From NCBI GenBank assembly GCA_947568835.1, contig OX387608.1, forward strand, positions 13,740,001-13,804,000: DNA of 64,000 bases, given 5' to 3'. The DNA comes from Protonemura montana (lineage: Eukaryota; Arthropoda; Insecta; Plecoptera; Nemouridae). Numbering within the stretch: position 1 is the first letter of the stretch; each line of letters opens with the position of its first letter. Positions 35,637 to 47,895 of the stretch are shown here, one piece after another. Made by a program: the position numbers and the translations under genes. The notes below the pieces were generated by a model. That model had not been told where the DNA came from, did not search any database, and saw only the letters and a list, made by a program, of their open reading frames with translations.

Positions 35637-36547
35637 CATATGGATTTTTAACGCGACACAACTATCCCAGCACTAATGAAAAGATTTGGCAATTCTTAAG
35701 TCCAATATAATCCCGTGACAAATTTCAACTCTTTAAGTACGTCCATTTATCTTCACAGCTTTGTCAGTGCACCAAATTTCTCAATCTTACACACAAAAAA
35801 CACACACTTTATCACATTTAAAAATTGTTCTGTGAACCTCCGGGCCTGGGGATACCTAGATTTTTCACCCATATTTTTTTTACCCTCCTTTATGGGACGC
35901 CTATAGTTCAGAAAGCAGAGGCTCATCTTGATTTCAGCCGTCGATTAGTAACAGTCAGCTCTTTGAACAGCAACGCTCCGTCAGTGACGCGTACCGGCCA
36001 CTCGGATTTCACAGACAATTTCAGTATCAGCTTCTGTCCCGCTTGGCCATATGGTCGTCAAAATTATGATGAAACAACGAGAAAAAATATCAAAAAAATG
36101 CCCGAAGCCTTGCAATATTGATTGAATCTGTATGCAGAACCAAATAGGATTCGCGAGACAGAAAGAAAACTCTCGGCTGTCATCTTGAAGATTGATGACC
36201 AATCATTTCCTTGCAATCAGTACTTTTTAAAAAATTAGTCTCAGAGCGTGCAGAAAAGCAATTAGCTTTAATTTTCTTAAACAAAGTTCGTTAAGTCAGA
36301 GGTTAAATGTACGCGAGTCTTGTGCAACTTTACAGAACACGTGTATAGCTACAAAATTTTCCATTATTGGCAAGACACTTAACATCATAATAACACTTGA
36401 AAATTTCTTTTAATAAGGAAACAACCAATCGCTTTATAGTATAGTATAGAATAGTAACGAACGCTAAAAGAGAAAAGCAATGCAGCGATAGAAAAACTTG
36501 AGTTTTCTAAAAAAAAATGTACCAGATAACTAAAAAATTAAATATAC
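35637..36547. other. Non-coding stretch
   Basis: No gene is supported. The open frame at 35825-36121 and its antisense partner have no recognised domain. Confidence 0.5.
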
Positions 36548-36655
36548 TAAGATGAAATCTTATTTAAATTGCAAACGCTTGCAATGCGCGTGGTATTTTA
36601 TTATTAACAACACTATAACCGTCTCACAAATTAATGCCCAAACGGGGAAAAGTCC
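36548..36655 (-). mobile_element. Composite tRNA-like element, truncated copy
   Basis: On the + strand it begins with ACTAAGATGAAATCTTATTT, then AAATTGCAAACGCTTGCAAT and GCGCGTGGTATTTTATTATT, through CCGTCTCACAAATTAATGCC and CAAACGGGGA, where similarity stops inside the tRNA-like T-arm. Only the 3' third of the element (minus-strand sense) remains. Confidence 0.75.
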
Positions 36656-39600
36656 CCCGGAAAGTTCATCAGCAAAATGTCTAAGCAAATCATCTCAAAA
36701 ATCCACGCAATAACCATCTTCACCATTCTCCAAAACCTCCCCTAACTTCCACACCAAAAACCATGTACCGCAAGACGTGACTCTCCTCAATACCGTCTCA
36801 GCATCAACCATGCCCAGGGGTTAGCTAGATCAAGGTGACAGGCGTCAGATCTAACAAGCATTTACACCATTAATCACCGCGCATGCCTTTCATTGTCCCT
36901 CTAGCAGACCCTGCAGACACTCAATGGACCCCTCTGGCAGGTCGGATCATTTAACACCGCTTTGTCGTCGCACAAAGTCTTGCAATAACAGTGGTTGTCG
37001 AGTTTGATGATGGTGATCGGTCTCACTGTATGTGGAGAGAAAGAGGGTCTCTTGGATCTGGGTTGATACATTGGTCGGTTGATGGACAGAGAGGTCGAAG
37101 GTATATAGGTGATTCGCACGTTTTGTCACGGGTGCGTAGAGTGTGAGGAGTTGGGAGGGTGTTTTCGGGGAAAATTTTGTATGAGGTGTGTTGGTTTTTG
37201 TAGATTTTATGCGACTTCGATATTTTGTGGTTTTTTCAGTTTTATATTCCTTTTTTTCATCCATTAAAGTCGATTTTGGGTATGTTTTCTGAGTATTTAT
37301 TTAAAAATTACTATCATTACTGGTTCTTTTTTGCCAATTTTAGTTTAAATTTGTTTGATAATCACCAAACGAATATAGGAAAAAAACATACAACCTTCAC
37401 TTTACGTAAGCCTTCCAGATAAAACTCGTACCAAATGACAGTTCGTATTGTTGGCTACTTTTTGAACGCCATCCGCTTTGCAGTATAAACGAAATGTCAT
37501 TCAAAATCATAAAATCACACTCCCGTTTAGTAACACTTGTAAAAAAAACGCCAAAATCTACAAAAATCTTCTAACACCACCGCCAACCTTCCCCACACCA
37601 AAACCATATCCTCAGAGATGACACTGCACCGAATCTTCATCACCCCTCGGTCCCGGCCGTCGCACCTCACTGCCCCGTCACAATCTCAGCATAATCTGCT
37701 TCACGGGTTCACGCGTTCACCCGGCCGGAACCATATAACGCAACTTTTTACCATTACTTCGAGTTTGTCAATGAGCGTACCCGTCTAACACTTGAGAGGT
37801 TGGTCTTGTGACAGAATCACTTTTGTGATCTTCCGATGATTAACTAGCGTGCTACATTGTGACAATCATCAGCTGTTACCCAGGGATCCTTCCGTTTGGG
37901 GTCAGATTGTGATCGTTTGGCAAGTCTTGTTTTCTGATCAATTTGACATCGGTATATATAGACTTAATGGAGTCGAATGATCGGTTTTTTTTTCCGGTAG
38001 TGTTTGCGTTCGGTGGTTTTTATTTGGTGTCAAGTTATTATTGGTTATTAAATTTGTGCGTGATCCAAATTGGAAATCGATAGGTTTGCGAGATTCTGTA
38101 GACCTGTGCCCACTCTGAGAAGGTTCCTGGAACATTAGCTATACATGCTCATATATAAAGACGAGAATTTGTAAGCATTTTTATTAATAATTAACTAAGA
38201 CAGACGTGCATTATCTTTAGATTTTAAATAAAGCGTCGCCAGCCGAATACCTGACTAAAATTTCTCTCCGAAAATATTTACCTTGTTTAAATTCTTAAAA
38301 AATTCGACCCATTGGTGTCGTTATTTGGGCCAACTTTGAGCGATTTTCATTTTCATTTCATTCTTTTCGCTTTTCTACATTCTGTGTACTTATAACACAC
38401 ATATACTTTTATGTACGAACGAAAAGAAGCCGACCCAAAGCAGCGCTTGTTCCGTAAGGTAAAAGCACTTGCGGTTTTTAGTCCCTTATCTCCACGACCT
38501 TGGCCATCCATGTGATTACGACCTTGGCCGTATGATTATACGTCCTTTATTCAAGGTGGTTAAATTGGTTAACTGACAAAAAAATAGCTTTTCTTCAAAA
38601 CGAATCCCGACCGCAAAAAGACTCGTCAAAAAGACATACCATGCATTGAACTCTCCTATACTATTTAACAAATAAGTAGAACTGAGAAACAATATAAAAA
38701 GGAATATTTTCATTCTAAAATGTTGTAATTTCATTTCGTTTTTTATCCAAAAAATGCAATCATTAATTATTATACAAAAATTATACGCGAAAATAACTAA
38801 TTATAGCTAACCCCGAATTGCTGCACCTCAAAAAACAACTGAATTTTCCACTGCCAATATCAAAATTTTCCCCAGTCATCAAAAAAACCCAATCAAAATC
38901 AAACCCCTATCTCCCCGTGCATCGATCTCTCCTGTTCCAAACACCCCAAGCCCCCCACCTCCAGTTCACGTACCTGGAACCGCGTCAAAACTACACACAC
39001 TTCGACATCTGACACGACCAAGAGGGTGCCAAACAAACAAACAGACAAACAGCCATTAAACACCGCCGTCAAACGGTTCATTGCTTTGACAAATAGCAAA
39101 GCGTTTCAACCAGACCGTCGTCTTTTCCACCAGCCGTTACTTCACTACACTTATTCTAGTTTATAAATAAACTGGCAAACAACAATATCACTTAACAATA
39201 TCAACAATCGTCTTTTTTTTTATATGCTTTTGTTATTCATCTTCATCAATAAAAAAAATTCTAGAGTATAGAGCGAAAATAAGTAGCATAGCTCGTCTTC
39301 GATTCTTTACTTGAAGAAGTTGACCTTTCGTTGGGTTTGGTATCCGGAACAATAAATCTGTTTGCTTCTGCTCTGACGTGTGCTATGTTTTTCTAAATCC
39401 ATGTGAGTGACGCACGTGACATCTATGTACTTTGATGGATTTCAATCCAATTAATCTGTCCACATGTCTTTAGCGATGTCGCTAAAGTCGTACGCCCTAT
39501 GCTTGTATACGCAGGTTATTGTCGAGAAAATTGTTGATTCTTGATTTGATTATATCTAGTTTCGATCGAATGGTAGACGGATATATATTGCTTGGTTAGC

Positions 39601-39949
39601 AGGAGATAACCGTTTCAAGCAAAGAACTGGCGTGTGTCTATTTTGTAATTTGATTGTGACTTGATAATTTTCTCTGATCTTCAGCGATTGTTTTCAATCG
39701 CTGCCTGTGACACTTTTCTTTAGATACTACATACAGATAGCATGCTGCCAACGGGAAAAAAAAGGAAATGATGCATTGATTTTAAATTGTTTCTCACATG
39801 GAATGCACAAGCAAGCAATGTAAGGAATTACAGAATTACAGAATCATATTGAAATGTTTTCACAATGTTCAACACGAAATTGCGACACATTTATGGAAAT
39901 AATGTGTCATCCGTTTTGGGTTCCATACAATTGTGATTTCCAGGAAATA
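36656..39949. other. Non-coding stretch
   Basis: No gene is supported. It has several C/A-rich and G/T-rich patches (for example 36990-37200) that generate short open frames on both strands. Nothing matches an RNA gene or a known repeat of this window. Confidence 0.5.
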
Positions 39950-40275
39950 TTTCGCCGTACTAGCACAGTGCTAATGTCTTCACAGAAAATCGCCGCCAAA
40001 TTACTATTTAACAGACAAAAATGGAGAATGCTTCTAAGTTGTCACCGTCGTTTTGAATGTTAAAAAATTGCATTTCTTTATTTCTCGCAGATTACTCACA
40101 TATGAGACTTAATCTTAACATATTAATAATAATTAATGCTAACCCCAACAATTGACAAACACATATCGATATTTAAGGTCGTAACTATATCATTTCAGAG
40201 GTTTGTCACAAAGAACAGCCACAAGCGCCATCGGATGGCACCTACCGTTACCACGTGTTATCAGCAGAAAAACTA
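39950..40275 (-). mobile_element. ~320-bp dispersed element (family 3), copy b
   Basis: This copy looks complete. On the + strand it runs from TTTCGCCGTACTAGCACAGT through TTGTCACCGTCGTTTTGAAT and CTCGCAGATTACTCACATA to AAGCGCCATCGGATGGCACC, TACCGTTACCACGTG and TTATCAGCAGAA. It lies 1.5 kb before coding exon 1 of the receptor gene. Confidence 0.68.
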
Positions 40276-41794
40276 AAAAAAAACGCTAGCCCTTTAACTA
40301 TACCTATAAACTCAATGGTTTCTCTTACCATACTTTAACGGCAAGCTATATTTTGCACGGCTATGCAACTACATGGGTGCGACATGCTACGGTTAAACCC
40401 CAAGACATCAAACGTATAATGGTAACCTTTTGTTTAAACCATAAAAAAAGATATGGTAAAACATCTCCAGAATCAGAATCCCCACTAAACATCAACTACA
40501 ATGCACTTTGTAACTACTGTCCATACCGCATTGGCATCAATCAGTGCTAAACTGCATCCTACAGTGGATTGTATGCACCGAATGCACCAGTGCAATCCAG
40601 AGAGAAGGCACGCGCACGCTTAATGCATTTAAACATTATTGATTGTTTTATCCACTACGTGATTGTCAACTGAATAGAGCCGAATATGGAGTAATAGAAT
40701 AAATATCTACGAGATATCACAGTGTGCAGAGAAATTCGAAAAAAGCGTCGATCAATTTTAAACGATATTCAATCGGTATCGATATACCTACTCGATGCGT
40801 ACGTGGAATCGATCGCAATCTTGCAGTCAATAAGAAATGCAAATCAAAATGCCGATCGCACATGTGTTTAGAACGGTGGTCTTCATTTTATATATACTCA
40901 TCTTGGTAAAATACCTTAACGGGCATGCCGCAAAGAGATCAAACTACATTAGACTTTTTTTTTTAAATAAAATTCACCTAAACGTTTACCTTAAGCGATC
41001 CATTTTCACAATTCCGTCAATGGATTATTTAAATTTTACTATAGAGAAACACATGTGCGTGTGCTCGACCTGGCAACTGTATGTAATGTACGTTTAGAGA
41101 ACATTTTTGCAAGTTTAGCTATTCGTTTGAGGGGAATTATCTTTCAAAGTAGCGAGTACATAGCGAGTAAGGTAACGACTTGAATGTGACGTGTGGTCGG
41201 AAAACGGTTTCGATAGATGCGATGAGTTCCGACTCTGTGTAACTTAAAATGCATTTATTCCCATTCAATTCGCTGTAGGTAGAGATTTTCTTGAGATGGT
41301 CAGTGCGTGTTCTTTGCGTTCTTAATTCCTTTGGCAGCGAAGTGGAAATATATACACACTGGCGAGAAAGGGAAGAGAATGAATCAATGTTGAAGATCTT
41401 TAGCTTGTAAATAAAAGACAAATATATAAAATCGATTGCCGTATCCTTTTCTTGGTTCGTTTATAAATCAGAATTGTAATTTGCTGGTTAAAATAAAACC
41501 ACTGCGACACGATTTCCGTAAATGTACAGACATTTAAATTGAACTATTGAAAAATGTCAGTATAAATTTACAAGAAACTTTGAACATTTCATATTATTTC
41601 CTGGTAAATCTACAAAGTTTTCTTGAAGTAAACATAACCCTACTTGGCGCTGCAGTGGACCGTAATGTTCCAAATTATTTTTTTGCTCATGCACATTTAA
41701 GACGCAAGAGAACCTAATTTGTAATAAATTTGTTTCAAGTGCATTAATTTAAAACGTACATTTTAGCTAATAACATTGTTTTTGTCAATTGCAG
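40276..41794. other. Immediate upstream region, presumed 3' end of a 5'UTR intron
   Basis: No coding exon is visible. The last bases form a textbook 3' splice site: a branch-point-like GCTAATAAC at about 41766-41774, a T-rich tract, and AATTGCAG ending at 41794, directly before the ATG. By that reading the stretch is intronic. Open frames at 40837-41097 and 41137-41421 show no domain. Confidence 0.55.
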
Positions 41795-41872
41795 ATGAAC
41801 CAGCAGTGCAAGGTGTGCGGCGAGCCGGCAGCAGGCTTTCACTTCGGCGCGTTCACGTGCGAGGGATGCAAG
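41795..41872 (+). CDS. kni: Knirps-family nuclear receptor, coding exon 1 (first zinc finger)
   Basis: This exon encodes residues 1-26 of a sequence-specific DNA-binding transcription factor of the NR0A (Knirps/Knirps-like/Eagle) family. These act in the nucleus, in flies mostly as repressors in segmentation, tracheal and neuronal patterning. The start is set by ATG-AAC-CAG-CAG, giving the family's usual [20 protein letters not shown] beginning. Zinc ligands are C5, C8, C22 and C25. The P-box (CEGCK) sits at the exon end. The donor is AAG|GTACGG at 41872/41873, phase 0, right after CEGCK; translation into the intron soon meets unrelated sequence. The acceptor-like TTTTTGTCAATTGCAG lies immediately before the ATG, so the 5'UTR is probably on a separate exon. 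The protein starts at this ATG or a codon or so upstream. The family assignment is firm, but the choice between kni, knrl and eg is not. Confidence 0.93.
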
Positions 41873-42059
41873 GTACGGTATGCAACAATCTTAAGAAGGT
41901 GTCACCCACACAAGATAAAAAAAACCAGCCACTCCCCTATAAGGCAGTTTGTAGTGCATACAGAGAAATGGTTAGATTTGGCCACCAATTTTGGGTTTCA
42001 CAAGCTTTTAAAGAATGTTTCTACCAATAATATTAATACTAATATCAGAAATTATTTTT

Positions 42060-42358
42060 TTTTTATTTATTTTTTTCTAACCATCTCAAAAATTGATGCC
42101 CAAACGGGGACTCGAACCCCGATCTCCATCTATCGCGGGTGTTGCTCTAAACTATTGAGCTACTTGGACACTGGCTTTTTGAGACGATTTTAGTGTATTT
42201 GATGAGAATGACAGATCTCCAAGGAGTAGAACCAAGAGGCTGTGAATACTCACAGTCACTCTGATTCTAGCGACGCTATATCACGTCACAACCTGTCAAA
42301 CTCGAATAACTCCAATTTGACGTTAAATTCGTTGCTGTGAAATCTTTCATCTAAATTT
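42060..42358 (-). mobile_element. Composite tRNA-like element, near-complete intronic copy
   Basis: It runs closely parallel to 19105-19402. On the minus strand it contains AGTGACTGTGAGTATTCACA, CGTCTCAAAAAGCCAGTGTC, the tRNA-like domain (about 42174-42100) with the T-arm CGGGG-TTCGAGT-CCCCG, and then CATCAATTTTTGAGATGG. The far end lacks the AATAATAAAA tract and runs into poly-T. It sits 190 bp after the exon 1 donor and causes the open frame from exon 1 to read through into repeat sequence. Confidence 0.8.
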
Positions 42359-42367
42359 TGAAATCCT

Positions 42368-42458
42368 GTCACTAAAATTATAAATGCACGGTAGTGTTGG
42401 CATCAATGCTAGCGGACGCAGTCCTTGGGTTGGTATTCTCTCTCGCGGGCTAAACTGT
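42368..42458 (+). repeat. ~95-bp dispersed repeat (family 4), copy 2
   Basis: It shares GTCACTAAAATTATAA at the start, CAGTCCTTGGGTTGGTATTC in the middle and TCTCTCGCGGGCTAAACTG at the end with 6308-6402 and 59437-59527. It directly adjoins the composite element at 42060-42358, so the two may be parts of one compound insertion. Confidence 0.55.
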
Positions 42459-44165
42459 ACGTGCTTTGCAATTATTTAGAAAAAAATCAAGAGAGTGCCA
42501 AAGAAATCATTTTTACACAGCTCAAAGCTTGCCCGAGAAAACGAATGTATATCATTTCCTTACAACAAATCGGAAGCAAATCTTACCACTTATATACAAT
42601 TTCTCACGTCTCGCCAATCGATTACGAATGAAATTCAAATACCTATAGGTAGGTACACAGCTAATAATCACGTCAAAGTGCATAACACCATTTCTTTCAC
42701 CCGTGAGAAAAGTCTTCGACGGTCGACTTACGCACGAAACTTCTTGGAAAGTGTAGACGAACGGCTCGGTGGCAAAGAGGCAATCTCTCCTCAAAACACT
42801 TTCCTGTATTCACCGTGAATTTATCGGCGACAACTGCCGCCTACCCGATCTACACTCGTTTCTCTTGCCAAAGACATCAATTTTATATCATTTGACATTT
42901 TAAGAAAACAAAATATCTAAGGTACTAGAAATGTACTGAGCTGTCTTGGGGGCAGTGGTGGAGGTATGTACTCTCAAAGGCCAATTACCAACCTAACAGG
43001 GACTTGTTGAGCTCGCCTCCTGGTTGAAGTGTTAGTTGAAACTATTGCCATGGCGGCTTCCAATCACATGCAGTGAAATTTAGATGTTTCTCTGAGCTAG
43101 AGATCCAACTTATAGTTGAACATTTTGGTAAAACCCGACCTTATTGGATTTCACTTTTCATTAGAATATACGGTAATTCCTTCGTTTCGTTCGATGTCAC
43201 ATGCCATTGAGAGTGGCAGGAGTTTAAGAATAGTAAGTGAAAAGAGGATTTAAATTCAGTGCAAAGAACAATTGCTTTATAGCTGGGAATTTTTGCTTTT
43301 GAACTGATCAAGCCAATGATATGATTTCGAGCTGGTTTTTAGTAGACTGACAACAGAATTGAATTTACAAAAAAATACTGTATTTTATTCTGTAAAACCA
43401 TTTTTTTTTACCCAGAAATTAAGCAAAGCTTGCTACCAATTTCGAGAAAATTAATTTTAATCAAACAACTCCCGCAACACCATGAGATCGAATACCAATT
43501 TCACTTCAAAGCGACTCGACGACCGTTTATCGCAAAAATCTGACGACAAAACTACTTTAAGTGTGAAGTGGGGAGGTGGTATCCCCCAAATTTTCTGGGA
43601 CTCTCCCGGTAAACAAGTACCATCACTGCTTTGACGGGCACTTAAATAAAACTTTAAAACCTGAGAGCGGTCAACTTCAAGCGAGGGAAACGCACTGCAA
43701 TCAAGCAGTCATTCGGTACGTAATGCAAGTACATGGTAGTGGCGTGGAATGCTGGCGCACTTCATCTTTGCGCTATATATTGATCAGCACAGATCATTGA
43801 ATTGCTCCAGTCGAGTGACATGTCTTGCAATTTATGAACGCGATCGATTTGAACATTTTTTCCCTTGAGATTGGTCGAAGATTAAAACAAGGTTTTTGTC
43901 ATTTCAATCAAACGTATAGGGTAATACGTTGCTCGTTGCTGGTTGCTCGTGGAATGAAATCAAGTGAAAGAACTGGCAAGTTACGATCTAACTGAACCTA
44001 TAAAATTGCTATCATCGATTAAACGACAACAACAACAGCGATTAAACATCACAGGAAATATTCTCAAAATACTAGTCTTAATTAAAATGAAATAAATGTT
44101 TTCCCTTTAAAAAAAAACAGCAACTCCCTAAGTAGGTATAGAAACTAGACTACAAAAATGTGCGA

Positions 44166-44235
44166 CCGAACATATATACGAAACCGGGACCTCCCAATTG
44201 TCGGTCGGGTGCCCTATCAGCTGAGATATCCACGT
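44166..44235 (-). mobile_element. tRNA-like sequence, probable tRNA-derived SINE or pseudo-tRNA
   Basis: On the minus strand there is a box A-like TATCTCAGCTGATAGG, then a pairable anticodon arm (CCCGA, loop CCGACAA, TTGGG), then GGTCCCGGTTTCG as a weak box B. The loop would present GAC but lacks U33, and the T-arm does not pair well, so this is not an intact tRNA gene. It is unrelated in detail to the composite element. I saw no second copy in the window, so its SINE status is inferred. Confidence 0.4.
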
Positions 44236-46035
44236 ACTGATACTCCCGTTTTTTTCGCGGGTTGGGATAAGGAATCCCCTTAAAGGGAAATGCAGACTTT
44301 AGGGCAAAGAGAACCAAACATTTTCTGTTTTGTAAGAAAATACCTGAATTTTCTCCAAATATGAGCAAAAATCCTGAAACTAACATTCCCTATTCAGATC
44401 CCCACACAGAACAGCAACGCAAAATTTCCCCGAACGCACTCAAATACCGAACGCACCAGCACGTCCATCTTCAGACATACCAAGTTACCTCAGAACACGC
44501 GAACTATTGTTCAACTACCGCCATAAAACCATCTCGAAGATGCTATGTACCGCATGCCGCGCAGCTTACAAACGATATCGAATAATAAAAACCAACATCG
44601 ACGACTCGACGGCACAGCCGACGTCCATTACCTCGCCAGACTTGCGACCCTCTTTTGTATTTCGATTAACTATAAGGTTGTGACTAATCGACTTAGCGCG
44701 TTAACCCGCGAAGAATCGATACAAAGATAATCGATCTCACCTGATTGATGTCTTGGATCTTCGCTGTAACCTCTCATTGGCTGGTATATCTCTACGGATT
44801 GTATTATTGGTTGAATTATTAAACAAGTATATAAACGTCTTGAGATGCAGATGGGTTTGGTGTGAGGTTTTTTTCTTTTTCATTCGTACCGACTTCGATT
44901 GATGGCGTGGATTCGGTCATGACAGGTATTACACTATCAGGACTGGAGATCGCAGCGTGACAAAATGAATGCCAGTGTTTAACGACGCATCGATATGGGT
45001 CATTGGGAATTGGTAAACTCTAGTGTAATGTGTCTATGAAAGAAAAACGCCACGAATGATGGACTGTAATTTGTAAAAGCGATTTGTCCATAAAATGCCA
45101 TAAAATTGAACGTAAATTCTTCACTCAGAGCCTTGACTTTTGAACGTGCAAGATTTTCTTGTGGCAAATTTTAAAAAAATTAACGCTTTTTTGTTAAGAT
45201 GAATAGAAAATACTAAGCATAGGAAAAAATGATGAAAATTTTACAGACAAATTTGAATTGATTGCAAAATAAGATAAGAGCCACCAGAAAAAAAATTGCC
45301 GACACACAAACTTTTTAGCTACAATAACCTAAAAACTAATTTATAGGTTATATTGCTAACAGCCTGTTAGAACGGTAATTTTTATTCTGTATAGGTGCAA
45401 AAATCATATAAATTCTCAACTTGTTCTCAACTCAAAATGTAAATTTATAGTGCCATAGTTTTTAGCACCTCTCTCGTTTTCTATGAAATATATGACCTGA
45501 AATTGTAACACATTGTCGATAAGGAAATTGTTGCACCATTAAATCGGCGCTGATCTCTATTTAAGCAATAAAGTATCAGGTGTTATACCTATACCTATCT
45601 CTTAAACATTATATATAAATGCGCTGCAGGCATTAAAAAGTACGGCGAATCGTACTTAGTATTCATGGTTACCTTTACAACTATATACCTATATGTGCGT
45701 TTGGTTACAGAGTATCAAATTTGTTTGTAGGTGTAAAATTAATGGGTTCCTGAAATCACCGTACACAAAATGGATATTTATATAGATATCCGACCGTGAT
45801 ATCTGATTCAATTTCGTTAAGATTGGCACCTGAACTGGCCGACAGCGTTACAGTTTCTGGCAATGAAACGTTTGCCTTTAAGAAAAATAAAAATAAACTT
45901 TAAAAACATCTATCTAAAGTCTAAAGCCGGAATCTCGCCCAACCAAACCGACCTATCAAGCTGCAATTGCACATAAACCACCAAATTATAACACTAATTA
46001 ATTGTACTAAAAATATACACAAACAACAACAAAAT

Positions 46036-46292
46036 ATTTTATTATTATCAACACTATAACCGTCTCAAAAGTTGTCTCAAAAAATTGGAGAACTGTCACT
46101 CTCATCAAATACACTAGAATCGTCTCAAAAAGCCATTGTCCAAATAGCTCAATGGTTCAGAGCAACACCCGCGATAGGTGGAGATCGAGGAATTCGAGTT
46201 GGGCATCCATTTTTGAGACGGTTATAGTGTTGATAATAATAAAATACCCCGCGCATTGCAAGCGTTTGCAATTTAAATAGGATTACATCTTA
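46036..46292 (+). mobile_element. Composite tRNA-like element, + strand copy with inverted flanks
   Basis: The left flank, TTTTATTATTATCAACACTA then TAACCGTCTCAAAA, and the right flank, TTTTGAGACGGTTATAGTGT then TGATAATAATAAAA, are reverse complements. Between them lie a short body, CGTCTCAAAAAGCCATTGTC, and the tRNA-like domain from 46136 with a box A type TAGCTCAATGG. Its box B region is damaged (GATCGAGGAATTCGAGTTGG). The outer right end carries ACCCCGCGCATTGCAAGCG and the AATAGGATTACATC terminus. The left terminal block is missing. This copy shows the inverted-flank design best. Confidence 0.75.
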
Positions 46293-47631
46293 AAACAAAA
46301 AAATTGCTTTACGGCTGTGATGAATTTTCCCATCGGATACCGTCACGTCTTACCGTCAAATTCCCTAGCAACGCTTCGAATCCCGCTAAGGATAAAATTG
46401 TCACCGACCGCGATCGTAAAGTAGAGTAGTTTTTGGTCTGTGGCATAGCTCGGCGACACTTGTGCTTACTCATTTGCGCATATATGGTTGAAAACCATTT
46501 CAGTTGTCGCTGCATTGGCAAAAAGGAGATCAACTCGAAATGGTCTTAAGCTGCCAGTCAGTACTCATGCGATTGAAGCTGTGATGATGCTGTGGGGTGG
46601 ATTTTCTGTAGGAAAACTAAAGATTTATTTCCAAGAAATATGTTTGTAAATAAATGCTCGTTCGGCTGGAATTGAAGTTTTTCCAGGGGTTGGTTCAATT
46701 TAATTTTAAAATAATTCTAATAATAACAATTGATCAAATACATGGTTGAATGAGTGGATATATATATATATTTTTTTTTACAAATATCTGTACTTTTTTA
46801 CCATGTTTTCATATAACTATTTTAATTTTCAGCGCCGAACGGGTGCGAAATTTTTATATACTGTAGAATTTTGCCGAATTAAAAAAAAATCCGAAAATAA
46901 TTCATACCATTGGCTTATTCTAGCTTATTTGGAAACCCCCATCTTAATCAGACTTGCCCAATTTCAGTGAAATTCAAACAAAATGCATAAAGTTGTAAAT
47001 TTCAGGGAACACAAATTTGAAACAAATTCATACATTTTCTCCGATGAAAATAACACAGCCCTTGGGTCCCTTTACCCCAAAATTTGCCTTCTCCCTCTAA
47101 CTGAGATTCCTTAAGGAACACAAGTTCAGGTTTCGAACTAAAATTCAGTCAAATTCAAGCGTCATCTCCCACAAGATGCGACTTTTCCCAAAATCTGCTC
47201 TAGCCGCGATCCCTTTGGTACACCCCCCAAGAATCTCGGTAAAATCCATCATCAGCACCCAACCTCAGTGAAAGTATTTTTTTATCATATTACAGCACCG
47301 TGCGGCACTGAAAGTGTTCAGATGTGCTAAAGGATGGGCGCTATGTCATGGCTCTGTGCGGAATTGGAGCGTGATCTTGTGTATTCGGTGACCGCTCAGC
47401 CGTGGTTCCCGGTTTTTGACTAGATCGACTCCTCCCGAAGCATCGCCATAATTGTGTAATAACCAGGTGGCATTGCGATGATGCGATTACGAGATCGTGT
47501 TTACTTACGAGCTGGTTTTTCAATCAGACGTCCTTGCCGTGTCAGTGTTTAGTGCGAATTGTGAACTATTTTTGGCAGGTTTTTGAAAGGATTGTGAAAT
47601 TTGATTTAAATTGAAATGGGCAGATTATTTC

Positions 47632-47895
47632 GTTATTACAAACACTAATAACCACTCAAAATTGGTGCCCAGCCAGAGATTCGAACCCCCCCGAACTCTA
47701 CCTGTTGCTCCAACCAATTGAACTGATTGGTCATGGCCTTTTTGAGAGGCTTTTGGTGCAATTTGATAGGAAATACGAATCTCCACGGAGAAGAACCTTG
47801 AAACTCCTATTTAACGTTGAAAGCGTTTAATTCTGGGAAATCCTATTTAAATTGCAAACGCATGCAACGGGTACAGTATTTTATTATTAGTTACA
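47632..47895 (-). mobile_element. Composite tRNA-like element, diverged copy
   Basis: On the + strand it starts CGTTATTACAAACACTAATA, then CCACTCAAAATTGGTGCCCA. The tRNA-like domain is strongly mutated (CAGAGATTCGAACCCCCC; CCAACCAATTGAACTGATTGG), and CTTTTTGAGAGGCTTTTGGT and AATCTCCACGGAGAAGAACC follow. The copy ends with AATCCTATTTAAATTGCAAA, CGCATGCAACGGGTACAGTA and TTTTATTATTAG. Because both outer ends are present, it defines the element's likely full extent of about 260 bp. Confidence 0.65.

Noticed and set aside
41789-42193. A 134-codon open frame starting with the first zinc finger and reading on past 41872
   Set aside because: The part after residue CEGCK matches no receptor, crosses a good splice donor and runs into a tRNA-like repeat. 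Splicing to 54235 restores the complete second zinc finger in frame.
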